Assembly: GCA_964016985.1 (NCBI GenBank)
Contig: OZ024828.1
Span: 26,666,581 to 26,730,580, forward strand
From: Anodontia alba
Lineage: Eukaryota; Mollusca; Bivalvia; Lucinida; Lucinidae
Reading direction: 5' to 3'
Length of the DNA: 64,000 bases
Shown here one piece after another: positions 1 through 10,669 of this stretch. The translations under genes were made by a program, and so were the position numbers. Numbering within the stretch: position 1 is the stretch's first letter; each line of letters opens with the position of its first letter. The notes under the pieces are model-generated. The model did no database searches, was not told where the DNA came from, and saw only the letters and a program-made list of their open reading frames with translations.

Positions 1-495
1 TGGCAGCCATCTTGGATTTCCGATCGGCATGATTTTAGCTATTTTTGATCTACAAGTCACCCTGATGCTTCCTAGCAAGTTTGGAGTCAAATGGCTTTTC
101 GGTTCAGAAGAAGAAGCGAAAAATAGATTTTCAAGATGGCAACATGGCGGCCATCTTGGATTTCCGATCGGCACGATTTTAGCTATTTTTGATCTACAAG
201 TCACCTTGATGGTTCCTAGCAAGTTTGGAGTCAATTGTCCTTTCGGTTCAGGAGAAGAAGCGAAAAATAGATATTCAAGATGATGGCCATCCTGGATTTC
301 CGATCGGAACGATTTTAGCTATTTTTGATCTACAAGTCACCCCGATGCTTCCTACCAAGTATCAAGTCAATTGGCCCAAGGGTGTAGGAGGAGTAGGCTT
401 TTAAAGCAATTGTTGACACCGCACGACGGACGACGCACAACGGACATTGACTGACCACAATAGCTCACCATGAGCACTTCGTGCTCAGGTGAGCT
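1..495 (-). mobile_element. Helentron-like element, family A, partial copy
   Basis: About three tandem units of roughly 140 bp (phrases such as GATCTACAAGTCACC and CTTTCGGTTCAGGAGAAG recur). They run into a CG-rich segment and finish with the hairpin TGAGCACTTCGTGCTCA and GGTGAGCT. The same ending, in the opposite orientation, opens the copies at 29768, 50998 and 55310, so this copy lies on the minus strand with its 5' end at 495. The short open frame over 29-283 is a by-product of the repeat and is not a gene. The element continues to the left of the window. Confidence 0.75.
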
Positions 496-504
496 AATAA
501 CACG

Positions 505-730
505 GATATCTTGTATATTTGTACTGTTATTGTTTGTTTGTGTTGAGGTTTTACGGCCCAGTCAACCCAATGGAGTAATGTCGAGCGCGGTCAGTTTACC
601 TAACCACATGTTTACTGGGCAGGCTTAGTCCTCTAAGCGGTTAACCAGTACTGTGCACGTTCTTTCGTCAGTTTTTGGGCCGTACAACCTCAACACAAAC
701 AAACAATAACAGTACAAATATACAAGATTT
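505..730. mobile_element. SINE fragment in a foldback arrangement
   Basis: Positions 529-690 match the 3' half of the tRNA-derived SINE seen complete at 17649-17956 (GGTTTTACGGCCCAGTCAAC, GGTTAACCAGTA). The sequence then turns back on itself: CCTCAACACAAACAAACA plus a flank with ACAGTACAAATATACAAG mirrors TTGTATATTTGTACTGT on the left. The result is an inverted pair of SINE tails with inverted flanks. It has no box A or box B. Confidence 0.7.
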
Positions 731-734
731 CAGT

Positions 735-2812
735 GTTATTTTATTAAAAGGGAAATAACTCTAAAATGGGTGATAATTCGGATAAGAAAAAAAATACGGG
801 TCACCTATTTTTTCATGAGCAATCCATATATGAATTTTCAAAACATTAGCATACATGGTTCTAAACTTATGCTATGCACATGAAAGCAACAAGATTAAAT
901 AGCCAGAAATTGCAAAGGGCCATAACTCCATCAAAATTTCATTAAACTGGCTGAAAATTATATCAGGTGATCTCCTTCTTAGTCCCAATCAGTATACCAA
1001 ATATCCAGGCTCTAGGTCAAATACTTTTCGAGATATCTTGCTAACGAGATTTCAATGTTATTTTATTACAAGGGAAATAACTCTAAAATGGGAGATAATT
1101 CGGATATGAAAAAAATACAGGTCATCTATTTTTTCATGAGGAATCCATATATGAAATTTTAAAACATTAGCATACATGGTTCTAAACTTATGCTATGCAT
1201 ATGAAAGCAACAAATGGTAAAAATTGCAAAGGGCCATAACTCCAACAAAATTTCATTAAATTGATTAAAAATTTAACCAGGTGATCTCCTCCTCAGTCTC
1301 AATCAGTATACCAACTATCAAGACTTTAGCTCAAATACCTTTTGAGATATCTTGCTACCGAGATTTCAATATTATTTTATCAAAAGGGCAATTACTTTAA
1401 AATGGGAGATAATTCAGATAAGAAAAAAAACATGGGTCACCTATTTTTTCATGGGGAATCCATATATGAAATTTCAAAACAAAAGCATACATGGTTCTAA
1501 ATTTATGCAATGCACAATAAAGCAACAAATTGCCAAACACTGCAAAGGACCATAACTCCAATAAAATTTCATTAAACTGGCTAAAAATTTAATCAGGTGA
1601 TCTCCTCCTCAGACCCAATCAGTATACCAAATATTAAGGCTCTAGCTCAAATACTTTTTGAGATATCTTGCTAACGAGAATTCAATGTTATTTTATTACA
1701 AGGGAAATAACTCTAAAGTGGGAGATAATTCGGATAAGAAAAAAAATACAGGTCACCTTTTTTTCATGAGGAATCCATATATGAAACTTCAAAACATTAG
1801 CATACATGTTTCTAAACTTATGCTATGCACATAAAAGCAACAAATTGCCAAAACTTGCAAAGGGCCATACTTCCAACAAAATTTCATTTCACTGGCTGAA
1901 AATTTAATCAGGTGATCTCCTCCTCTGTCCCAATCAGTATACAAAATATAAAGGCTCTAGCTCAAATACTTTTTGAGATATCTTGCTTACGAGATTTCAA
2001 TGTTATTCTATTAAAAGGAAAATAACTCTAAATGGGAGATAATTTGGATAAGAAAAAAAAATTAGGAGTTGTCTATTTTTTCATGAGGAATCTATGTATG
2101 ACATTTCAAAACATTAACATTCATGGTTCCAAACTGCAAAGGGCCATAATATTTAATCAGGTGATCTCCTCCTCGGCCCAAATCAGTATACCAATATAAA
2201 GGCTCTAGCTCAAATACTTTTTGAGATATCTTGCTAATGAGATTTCAATCTTATTTTATTACAAGGGAAATAACTCTAAAATGGGAGATAATTCAGATAA
2301 GAAAAAAAAAAACATGGGTCACCTATTTTTTCATGAGGAATCCATATATGAATTTTCAAAACATTAGCATACATGGTTCTAAACTTATGCTATGCACAAT
2401 AAAGCAACAAATGGCCAAAAATTGCAAAGGGCCATAACTCCAACAAAATTTCATTCAACTGGCTGAAAATTTAACCAGGTAATCTCCTCCTCAGTCCCAA
2501 TCAGTATACAAAATATAAAGGCTCTAGCCCAAATACTTTTTGAGATATCTTGCTAAAGAGATTTCAATGTTGTTTTATTTAAAGGGCAATAACTCTAAAA
2601 TGGGAGATAATTCGGATAAGAAAAGAAATACAGGTCACCTATTTTTTCATGAGGAATCCATATATGAAATTTCAAAACATTAGCATACATGGTTCTAAAG
2701 TTATGCTATGCACCAGAAAGCATGACGAACGAATGAACGAACATAATGAATGAACGAACAGACAAGCCAGAAGCAATATGCCCCCCAAACTTTTTTCAAA
2801 GTTGGGAGCATA
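735..2812 (-). mobile_element. Helentron-like element, family P, minus-strand copy
   Basis: Six to seven tandem units of about 316 bp, with GGGAAATAACTCTAAAATGG, CATGAGGAATCCATATATGA and GAGATATCTTGCTAA in each. The right edge carries a degenerate GAACGAATGAACGAAC short repeat and then the family-P terminal hairpin (GAAGCAATATGCCCCCC...AGTTGGGAGCATA). Mirrored copies start at 35969, 42747 and 43968. The left (3') end is lost near the SINE foldback. Small open frames inside, such as 1352-1555 and 2231-2437, recur once per unit and are not genes. Confidence 0.8.
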
Positions 2813-3765
2813 AAAATGCACATTATTTAGCACCATACCTTTAAGAGGGAGTATCAGGTAAATATTTTTCTTATTTCTCCACAAAAACATGTTTTGGGTA
2901 CTTATTAGAAGCATCTTGGTGAGGAGTTTCTAATGAGTTCTCACAACATATGTTTTTATGGATAAATAAGAAAAACATCATTGTTTTCTTGGTTTGAAAA
3001 AACAAATGGCTTATCTGAAGCAATGGAGTGCTGTAAATAATCTCAGCTACAGGTAGATGATTTTAATCAGATGCCAGAACATGTCATATCATTGCTCCAA
3101 AAACCATGTAATCCGGTGGATTGAACTGTATTAACATAACTCCAGTTAAGGCACTTTCTTTTTCCAACCAAAAGCATTGATATCAAACACACAAAGTGTT
3201 TGCATTACTGCAGAAAAGCTGACTTACATACCTTGGCACCCAAATCTCTTGTGGAATCTCATAGCAAATTTCGTTTTATCTCATGCGCCATCTTTAATTT
3301 AGACGGAGTTGTAAAGATACACATTTGCATTCGACACTGCTTCACAAAATGAGAATTTAATCCCAGTTTCTCATTGTAAGCATCAGGGTAAGCAGACCAA
3401 TAAATAATATATAGGCCAAAAATGAGAAATATTTATTGATAAACCTGTTTAAAATTGCTTTTGAATAAATATAAGCTCTGCCGAATTTAAACAAAAACTA
3501 CAAGAAAAAACAAATAAAAAAGGTTACTGAACATATCATGTGACCTCATTTGACCCCAGTCCGTGAGACCAATTTTGTTTGTAAACAAACTACTGTCAAT
3601 CTTATACATAATCAGAAACAATAGTTGGCTGAGTGTGTTTGCATCAAAGGCAGTGCCTTTATTTCATATCGCATACTTTTATTTCTTCACGAAAACCTGC
3701 ACTATAATTTTGTTTGATGCTTTAAGATTGAATGAATTTTTGATGGTTGTATTACAAAGAACTTG
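2813..3765. other. AT-rich spacer, no gene recognised
   Basis: A stretch with a palindrome-arm remnant at about 2865-2935 (stop-start copies of the ATTTCTCCACAAAAACATGT motif found in other palindromic MITEs). I see no coding region or repeat structure in the rest. A short start-to-donor candidate on the minus strand near 3250-3330 was considered and rejected. Confidence 0.5.
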
Positions 3766-4284
3766 TTAAAGGGGAACGCAATATAAGTTAAAAGTATATC
3801 TTGGAGTAAAGTGCTTAACAAGCCATTTATTCTGATGCAAGAGTTTTCAAAATTGGCCTAGAAATAAGGAAGTTATGGTGGTTTGAATATATTTAAAATG
3901 GCTGTCATGGATGCCACCATATTGTAGGCATTGTGATGTCACACAGCCCAAATTAAATATGCAAAACCAAATTATAAAGGGTTTTCAAGAATAATTTTGC
4001 TGCAGAATTTTTATAATCTTTTAATTTATGTGACAAGCAATCATTTCACCCAAAATAAACCAACTTTATGAAAATAACTACCTTTATGAAATGAATTTCA
4101 ATTTTTATTAAACCTCATTAAATATTCAAAATGGTGGCGCCCATTCCACCAATGCTGAAATATTCAATTGTCTATAACTTAGTTAATTTTCCACCGATTT
4201 TGATCAAATTTGTGACAAAATTCATTGTTTGTAAAGTTCTTTACCTTAAAGCACAATACCTTTTAAGGTTGCGTTCCCCTTTAA
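3766..4284. mobile_element. piggyBac-type MITE with TTAA target site
   Basis: The termini are exact inverted repeats, AGGGGAACGC on the left and GCGTTCCCCT on the right, each flanked by TTAA (3766-3769 and 4281-4284). TTAA target duplication is the hallmark of piggyBac transposases. The ~510-bp interior has no open frame, so the element is non-autonomous. The assignment rests on ends and target site only. Confidence 0.7.
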
Positions 4285-5000
4285 GGAGGAGTATTCAGTG
4301 ATAATTCCAGGATAATTGTTCTGATTTCTCCATAAAAACATGTGGTGGGTAGTCAACAGAAGCGCCTTGGCAAGGTACTTCTAGCCTTCTAATGAGTACG
4401 CACAACCAATGTTGGGAATCGGTCAGAATTTCATAGTTGATCATCAGTTTTGATAACTGACTGATCATCGACTAATAATCTACTTGTAGAAAATATAGTC
4501 ATTCTTATTTCAGCCACCTTCCAGGTACATATACATAGTTACAGATCAATAAGAGAGGTTTCCAGAATATTTGTTATTTCTCCATGAACAGATAATGTTG
4601 TAGGTACTTATTAGAAGCACCTCACAAAGACACTTCTAATGAGTACCCACAGCATATGTTTTCACGAGAAATAACAAAAATAACAGTACTTTTCCGTTAA
4701 CAAATTCGTCTTATTTTCTAAAAATATGTCACAAAAATATAGAATTTTCCGATTAGTTGACTATACAAATTCTTTCCGATCATCAGTGACAAGAGGTAAA
4801 TAGATTGATAATCGATTACAATCAATCATCAGCGGCAACACTACCCACAACGTACATTTTTATGGAGAACTGTAGAAAATCATCCCAGAATTATCATCAA
4901 ATACTCATCCTTCATAAGTTCTCTGATTCAGTAGCTCCAGATAAGGCACTTTTTCAACAGAAAACTAGATATTATTCTCATTTCTCCATGAGAACATACA
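4285..5000. repeat. Fragments of palindromic MITE arms
   Basis: Several degenerate copies of an arm that in other places forms perfect hairpins: 'TTTCTCCATAAAAACATGT...GGGTA...AGAAGCGCC' at about 4325-4400, 4575-4665 and 4970-5000. No gene is visible. Confidence 0.5.
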
Positions 5001-5006
5001 CTTCAA

Positions 5007-5216
5007 CCTCTTTGTAACACGGGTCGTTATAGCACTGATTTGGATATAACACTGTTCAAAGATGGATCCCAAAAATGTATAGATTACATTGAAAAATTAC
5101 CATAAATGGTCATTTTTCAATATAATCTACACATTTTTGTTTGTATATAACACGGTTGTTTAACTAACACGGTTTACGCTATGGACCACAATAGTGTTAT
5201 AAAGAGGTTGTGGTGT
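5007..5216. mobile_element. Foldback MITE
   Basis: The outer ends are inverted repeats (AACCTCTTTGTAACAC at the left; GTGTTATAAAGAGGTTG at the right). There is an inner pair centred near 5100 (AATGTATAGATTACATTGAAAA versus TTTTCAATATAATCTACAC). No open frame. It sits in the intron 3' of the NDUFAF3-like exon, on the opposite side from the Helentron-like element at 5637. Confidence 0.65.
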
Positions 5217-5337
5217 ATATTGTGGGTACTCATCGAGGCACTTCTAATGAGTACCTACAACATATGTTTTCGTGGAGAAATAAGAAAAAAACTATTGTCT
5301 GGCTACCTCCTCTTAACTGCAGCTATGTGTTTCTTAC

Positions 5338-5605
5338 ATTCCAGTGAAACATGCTCCTTGGAAACACGGCTATTGGGCCTATCACTCTGATACCAGTCTG
5401 CAGCTTGAATCCTACTGTACCATACTTCAGTATGTAGATGTTTTCCTCCTCCTGGCTGCACATTGTGACCTTGGTCTGTGCAAAAGAGTCCCCAGTCCTC
5501 TGTAGTGGGTCATGTAGTGGGTTTGCTTTACCCCTAACATCTTCAGCAGTTGGTATATCAGTATCTTTACCAGTACCTGAGGACATGAGCCGTCTATATG
5601 CCGAC
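5338..5605 (-). CDS. NDUFAF3: NDUFAF3-like (MTH938 domain) internal exon
   Basis: Reading the minus strand, an acceptor (TTACAG, 5606-5611) opens an 89-codon frame starting ...SAYRRLMSS and ending ...MFHWN at a donor GTAAGA (first bases 5337-5336). The C-terminal third, with GFKLQTGIRVIGPIAVFP and SMFHWN, matches my recollection of the beginning of the MTH938/NDUFAF3 domain (RGF-x-I-NG-x-R-V-x-GP-x-x-x-x-P, then QWN). NDUFAF3 is a small mitochondrial protein that helps assemble the early modules of respiratory complex I with NDUFAF4. The N-terminal part is polar and weakly conserved, as expected between targeting peptide and domain. The exon is phase 2 in and phase 0 out. Neither the first exon nor the following domain exons were found in the window, so this is a partial gene or an isolated relic exon. 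The assignment is by eye; a different MTH938-domain protein is the main alternative. Confidence 0.6.
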
Positions 5606-5636
5606 CTGTAAGTTACATAGGAGAATTCCAGGTAAG

Positions 5637-7948
5637 AACAAGAGCTGTCGGAGGACAGCGAGCTCGCCTGCTGGGTACATTTTATATTGTAACATTTTTA
5701 TCATTAAGCCATATAATATAGGTCACACTGACCTAGATGTATTTGTATGTAAATCATTTTGTCACTTAGATATAATAATCCTGGTATGACAATTCTCCAT
5801 GAAATAGTAATAAAAATAAAAGGCAAAATCACTGAAGCATGAAATATAGGTCACAATGACCTAGATATAGTAAGTGGTCATTCATTGGGTCACATGGAAC
5901 TAATATCCCAGGTGTGACATTTATCCAACAAATATTCAAGATATAAGGCAAAATCACTGAACCATGAAATATAGGTCACACCAACAGAGATATATTTTGA
6001 CGTCAATAATCGGGTCACAAGGAACTAATATCCCAGGTGTGACATTTATCCAACAAATAGTATTCAAGATATAAGGCAAAATCACTGAACCATGAAATAT
6101 TGGTCACAATGACCTAGATATAGTAAGTGGTCATTCATTGGGTCACATGGAAGTAATATCCCAGGTGTGACATTTATCCAACAAATAGTATTCAAGATAT
6201 AAGGCAAAATCACTGAACCATGAAATATAGGTCACACCAACAGAGATATATTTTGACGTCAATAATCGGGTCACAAGGAACTAATATCCCAGGTGAGACA
6301 TTTATCCAACAAATAGTATTCAAGATATAAGGCAAAATCACTGAACCATGAAATATAGGTCACACCAACAGAGATATATTTTGACGTCAATAATCGGGTC
6401 ACAAGGAACTAATATCCCAGGTGTGACATTTATCCAACAAATAGTATTCAAGATATAAGGCAAAATCACTGAACCATGAAATATAGGTCACAATGACCTA
6501 AATATAGTAAGTGGTCATTCATTGGGTCACATGGAAGTAATAAACCAGGTGTGACATTTATCCAACAAATAGTATTCAAGATATAAGGCAAAATCACTGA
6601 ACCATGAAATATAGGTCACACCAACAGAGATATATTTTGACGTCAATAATCGGGTCACAAGGAACTAATATCCCAGGTGTGACATTTATCCAACAAATAG
6701 TATTCAAGCTATAAGGCAAAATCACTGAACCATGAAATATAGGTCACAATGACCTAGATATAGTAAGTGGTCATTCATTGGGTCACATGGAACTAATATC
6801 CCAGGTGTGACATTTATCTAACAAATAGTATTCAAGATATAAGGCAAAATCACTGAACCATGAAATATAGGTCACAATGACCTAGATATAGTAAGTGGTC
6901 ATTCATTGGGTCACATGGAACTAATATCCCAGGTGTGACATTTATCCAACAAATAGTATTCAAGATATAAGGCAAAATCACTGAACCATGAAATATAGGT
7001 CACAATGACCTAGATATAGTAAGTGGTCATTCATTGGGTCACATGGAACTAATATCCCAGGTGTGACATTTATCCAACAAATAGTATTCAAGATATAAGG
7101 CAAAATCACTGAACCATGAAATATAGGTCACAATGACCTAGATATAGTAAGTGGTCATTCATTGGGTCACATGGAAGTAATATCCCAGGTGTGACATTTA
7201 ACCAACAAAAAGTATTCAAGATATAAGGCAAAATCACTGAACCATGAAATATAGGTCACAATGACCTAGATATAGTAAGTGGTCATTCATTGGGTCACAT
7301 GGAAGTAATATCCCAGGTGTGACATTTATCCAACAAATAGTATTCAAGATATAAGGCAAAATCACTGGACCGTGAAATCTAGGTGACCTTGACCGTAAAA
7401 TGTAGGTCACCATGACCTTCACTCTCTTACACTTAAACTGATGTCACATAGTTAGCTGATGTATAACCAGTTGTGTCTATAACCTGTAGGCATATAAGAT
7501 TTTACAAATGTGTCCTAGATTTTGACCCCTAGCCCCACCCCAAGGCCCACCCTGAGGTATGAACCCAGGGGTATGTTCTTTTGGAATCTCAGAAGACTCG
7601 TCCAGGTACCCAAATTCTAAATATGAATGCTCTATGAGGAGTGAAAGTCAAGATATAAGAATTTGAAAAACTTTAACACAGTATTACAAAGGTGTCCTAG
7701 ATTCTGACCCCTAGCCCCACCCAGGGGCATGAACCCAGGGGTTTATTCTCTTGGAATCTCAGAAGACCCTCCAAGGTACCTAAGTTCCAAATTTGATGCC
7801 TCTGTGAGGAGTGACTGTTGAGATATAAGCATTTGAAAAACTTTAACACAGTGTGACGGGAACGGGAACGCAAACGCAAACGCAAACGCAAACGTGGACG
7901 ACCGGGGTGACTACAATAGCTCTCCTTGTACTTCGTACAGGCGAGCTA
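5637..7948 (-). mobile_element. Helentron-like element, family D, complete
   Basis: On the minus strand the 5' end (7948) is the hairpin AGCTCGCCTGTACGAAGTACAAGGAGAGCT (given in two parts: AGCTCGCCTGTACG and its near mirror). A GTTTGC/GTTCCC hexamer run follows (7858-7895), then two ~180-bp tandem units, then a 128-bp array. The 3' end has the subterminal inverse CAGGCGAGCT, a hairpin GCTGTC..GACAGC, and TCTTGTT at 5642-5637. This order (terminal repeat, tandem body, inverse subterminal repeat, 3' hairpin) is the Helentron pattern. No Rep/helicase frame is present, so it is non-autonomous. It lies 30 bp upstream of the NDUFAF3-like exon. Confidence 0.75.
5822..7380. repeat. 128-bp tandem array, two unit types
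   Basis: The phrase GGCAAAATCACTGAACCATG begins at 5822, 5947, 6075, 6203, 6331, 6459, 6587, 6715, 6843, 6971, 7099, 7227 and 7355. Apart from the first interval (125), every step is exactly 128 bp. Units come in type A (ACAATGACCTAGATATAGTA) and type B (ACACCAACAGAGATATATTT), in the order A B A B B A B A A A A A. It lies inside the family-D Helentron-like element. Confidence 0.92.
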
Positions 7949-8109
7949 AAAATTATTGTTGTTGGTTAACAACTGCTGCAGTTTTGGCCTATTGGTACTT
8001 TTCTTCACCTTGGAAAAGTACACTGTTTGTATTACGGTTAAAGTACACCATTTCAAACTGAGACTTTTGCAGACTGCAAATTGCTTTCAAAAGTAGCTTT
8101 ATCTACACC

Positions 8110-8330
8110 TATGGCCATGACATGATGATGGTTTGGTGTTTTACTTCCCTTTCAACATTTATTATGTACCAGTAAGTCATATTGTGATGATGGAAGGGTG
8201 GCAATGAAAGACTCTGTGCAATAAAGCACAGTCATGAACTGAATTTCACCTACAGCTGGGTTTTGAGCCTGGGCCCTTGTGATCCCAAGTTGGAAGTGCT
8301 AACCACTCGGCCACCCGGCATAGGTCTAGT
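8110..8330 (-). mobile_element. tRNA-derived SINE, second family
   Basis: On the minus strand the head reads GCCGGGTGGCCGAGTGGTTAG (given as box A, TGGCCGAGTGGTTAG), followed by a box-B-like GGCTCAAAACCC about 35 bp later, as in Ser/Leu-type tRNAs with a long variable region. A tRNA-unrelated body follows and ends in GTAAAACACCAAAC. The acceptor stem does not close, so it is a SINE head and not a tRNA gene. Confidence 0.6.
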
Positions 8331-8334
8331 TAAA

Positions 8335-9740
8335 AGTGAGTATCAGGTAAATACTTTTCTTACTGCACCACAAAAACATATGTGGTGGGTACTGACAACA
8401 TGTTTTCGTCTTGTTCCAGACACCAATGGAGGAGCTCCCATACCTCTACCCATAAGTTGGGAGAATGTGTTCCTCATTTGTTGTATTGTCGGTAGATCAT
8501 AACACAAGAGGTGAATGTATTTCATGGCTTTCTTCAGTACTAAACGAATGGCCATCATTTCCAGATTACTGATATGGAGCTGGGATTAATCTTCTGACCT
8601 GTAAAAAGGAATGTATTGGGATCTGGAGGATGAATGGATGTTCCCAGAACATAGTGACTGGTGTACATCCACCATTTTAAATGGAATGTAATCATGCTGT
8701 TGACTGGAACCTGCAGAACCATAGAGAGGAAGAATGTGAGTTCTCCAGACAGACAAGAGAGACATTTGAAGAAGCTATCGTAAGTGAAGACTGCCTAGGA
8801 GAAACAAGTCTGCTATTGTACTGAGTTTGCCCAAAAGAGAAAGGAAAGTTCAAGGGATGAAAGATCATGACACCTGCGTGTGCATTTTCGATGAATCAGT
8901 TGGTCAGTAGAGGCAATACACAATGAGGAAAGGGATACATAATGATGTCAGTTGCATGCTTAAATTGCTAGACCAGTTAACGATTGCTGAAGTGTTAAGT
9001 GCAAACATCTGTTTAACTACTGCTTACTTAGCAATTAGATAACGATACCTTCGTAAGTGCAGCGGATTATTCTTTTAAGATGCCACTGACGGTATGAATA
9101 AATACTTTGGGGATTTCAATCAAATAAAACGATCATAATTATTAGAAGTCCCACGGGAAAAAAAAAAATGAACATGCGTCTGGGGGATTCAGCTTTAGGA
9201 ATTTTTAGGAGTCCAGACTCAGATTTATGCATCCAGGGACGCAGGATTCTGCATCCCCAAGAACCCTGGCCAAGGACAAAACTAAATTCTGAGGGCATAG
9301 CCATTCTTTACTAAAGTTTTCAGAATCTATTTTACTCTGTATGTAGTATTTTCCACTAATTTTGACTGTGGAAGAACTAATAATGGAGGAGTCCGAGACT
9401 CCATTAAGTGCTCAATTCCAGGCAGTGGTTTTGCAGGGGTGTTTTCCTGTGTTGGCTTAGGACATCTCCTGTGAAAGTAGTCTAAATACTTCATTAATAG
9501 CCCTGTCAAAGGACCAGGTTTCCAACTCCAATACAAAGCCTGTATCCCTTGATGATTGTTGCACCATATTATCAGAATCTATGATCAGTGTCTGATTAAT
9601 AGTCTTAGCAGGTTGCAGCATAGATAGTAAGTCTGCAACCTGAGGAGACTGAGCATAGATAGTAAGTCTGCAACCTGATAAGATTGTCTTGTTCTTTTTT
9701 ATCTCCATAAACAATCACAGAATGATCTGAAGAAGAGGAA
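8335..9740. other. Unassigned sequence with one MITE-arm remnant
   Basis: A palindrome-arm remnant occupies about 8335-8420. The remainder shows no conserved coding pattern. The short minus-strand frames at 9116-9304, 9327-9536 and 9457-9714 lie end to end but carry no motif I recognise. A 24-bp direct duplication (GCATAGATAGTAAGTCTGCA) sits at about 9619 and 9654. Confidence 0.4.
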
Positions 9741-9749
9741 AGAAGACAA

Positions 9750-10150
9750 CATCAAACGTCTTCTTCTTCTGTGTTGTGTTTGGACCTCTTTGATCTTTTG
9801 CTTCTCCTATGAGAAGCCAAATAGGAAGATCTAGAAGAGGTGGAAGAAGAAGACCACTGCTCAGAACTCCTGTGTGTCTGACTGGCTAGCCTGTATTCAG
9901 TGCTGTTGGACTGATGCCTGATGACCGGTGCCTGGTAAGCTGACTTGTGCCCAATTGACCGGTGCCAGGTGATTAAATGCCCAGTGACCTGTGCCTGGTA
10001 ATCACTTCTGAATGATCCGAGCCTAGATGACTGGTAACTGGTACTTGGAGAGATGCCCGGTGCCTGGTTGACTGGGGATAAATTGTCTGGTGCCTGGTTG
10101 ACTGATGATGGGTTGACTGGTTGAGCGGTGACTGGCTGACCGGTGACTGG
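9750..10150 (-). pseudogene. Possible retroelement gag-like relic, Ser/Arg-rich
   Basis: The minus-strand translation over 9750-9900 is rich in Ser, Arg and Lys (for example HRRSKRSKRSKHN). It is preceded by ~200 bp of degenerate ACCGGT/CCAGTCA short repeats. A similar CCAGTCACCAGTCA-type stretch recurs at 32700-32960 next to other retroelement sequence. I suspect the N-terminal region of a DIRS-type element but have no diagnostic domain. Confidence 0.25.
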
Positions 10151-10151
10151 T

Positions 10152-10669
10152 CATTTCACATCACTCGAAAAGACGTTTTTTGCTTTGTGATTTATTTTGA
10201 ATTAATTAAAATATTTTGTTCTGATTGACCAAATCTTATCAGAAACCATTTGTCTTTTCTGTTTCTGTGTTTTGTTTCTTGAAAATTTACCCTAGAATTA
10301 AATTTACAGCCAAAAAGTCATCTGACCTACTTAATTTCTAAAGTGTTTTTTTTTTTTTTTTAATTTTTGTAGGACTAAATTTTACTTTTCTTTGCAAATT
10401 TGAATTACTAGTGTTTCACAACATTGTTGTAAAAATTTCAGAAAAAAAAATGAGACAGCAGAACTTGTTGAAAAATTGCTTCCAAGTTACGTGCCCTACA
10501 GATTTCTGCAGAATTTGCATTCGTTTTTAATATGAGGAAACTGGAAAAGTGCAACTGATTAAAAATAAAAAAAATTACAAGAATGAAACTATTTTGTGCA
10601 TACTCCTTGAGTGTAATGCGCCAAGCAAAAAAAAAAAAAAAAAAACACTTTCTGAAGGATGTTGAAAGC
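10152..10669. mobile_element. MITE with CTTTCGACATC-type inverted ends, copy 1
   Basis: The left end (CATTTCACATCACTCGAAAA) and right end (TCTGAAGGATGTTGAAAG) are inverted repeats. The interior matches the copies at 59696-60247 and 62514-63173 (TTTTGTTCTGATTGACC, AAACCATTTGTC, CCAAGCAAAAA). Long A/T runs account for the open frames over it (10438-10713 and 10583-10840). Confidence 0.75.

Noticed and set aside
3250..3330. Start codon followed by ten codons and a donor on the minus strand (MRFHKRFGCQ then GTATGT)
   Set aside because: It is too short and unsupported by a partner exon or homology that I can recognise; chance is likely.
8343..8558. Possible mitochondrial-leader first exon for the NDUFAF3-like gene (minus-strand MAIRLVLKKAMKYIH)
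   Set aside because: The nearby donor candidates give the wrong phase for the exon at 5338-5605, and the frame runs into a MITE arm.
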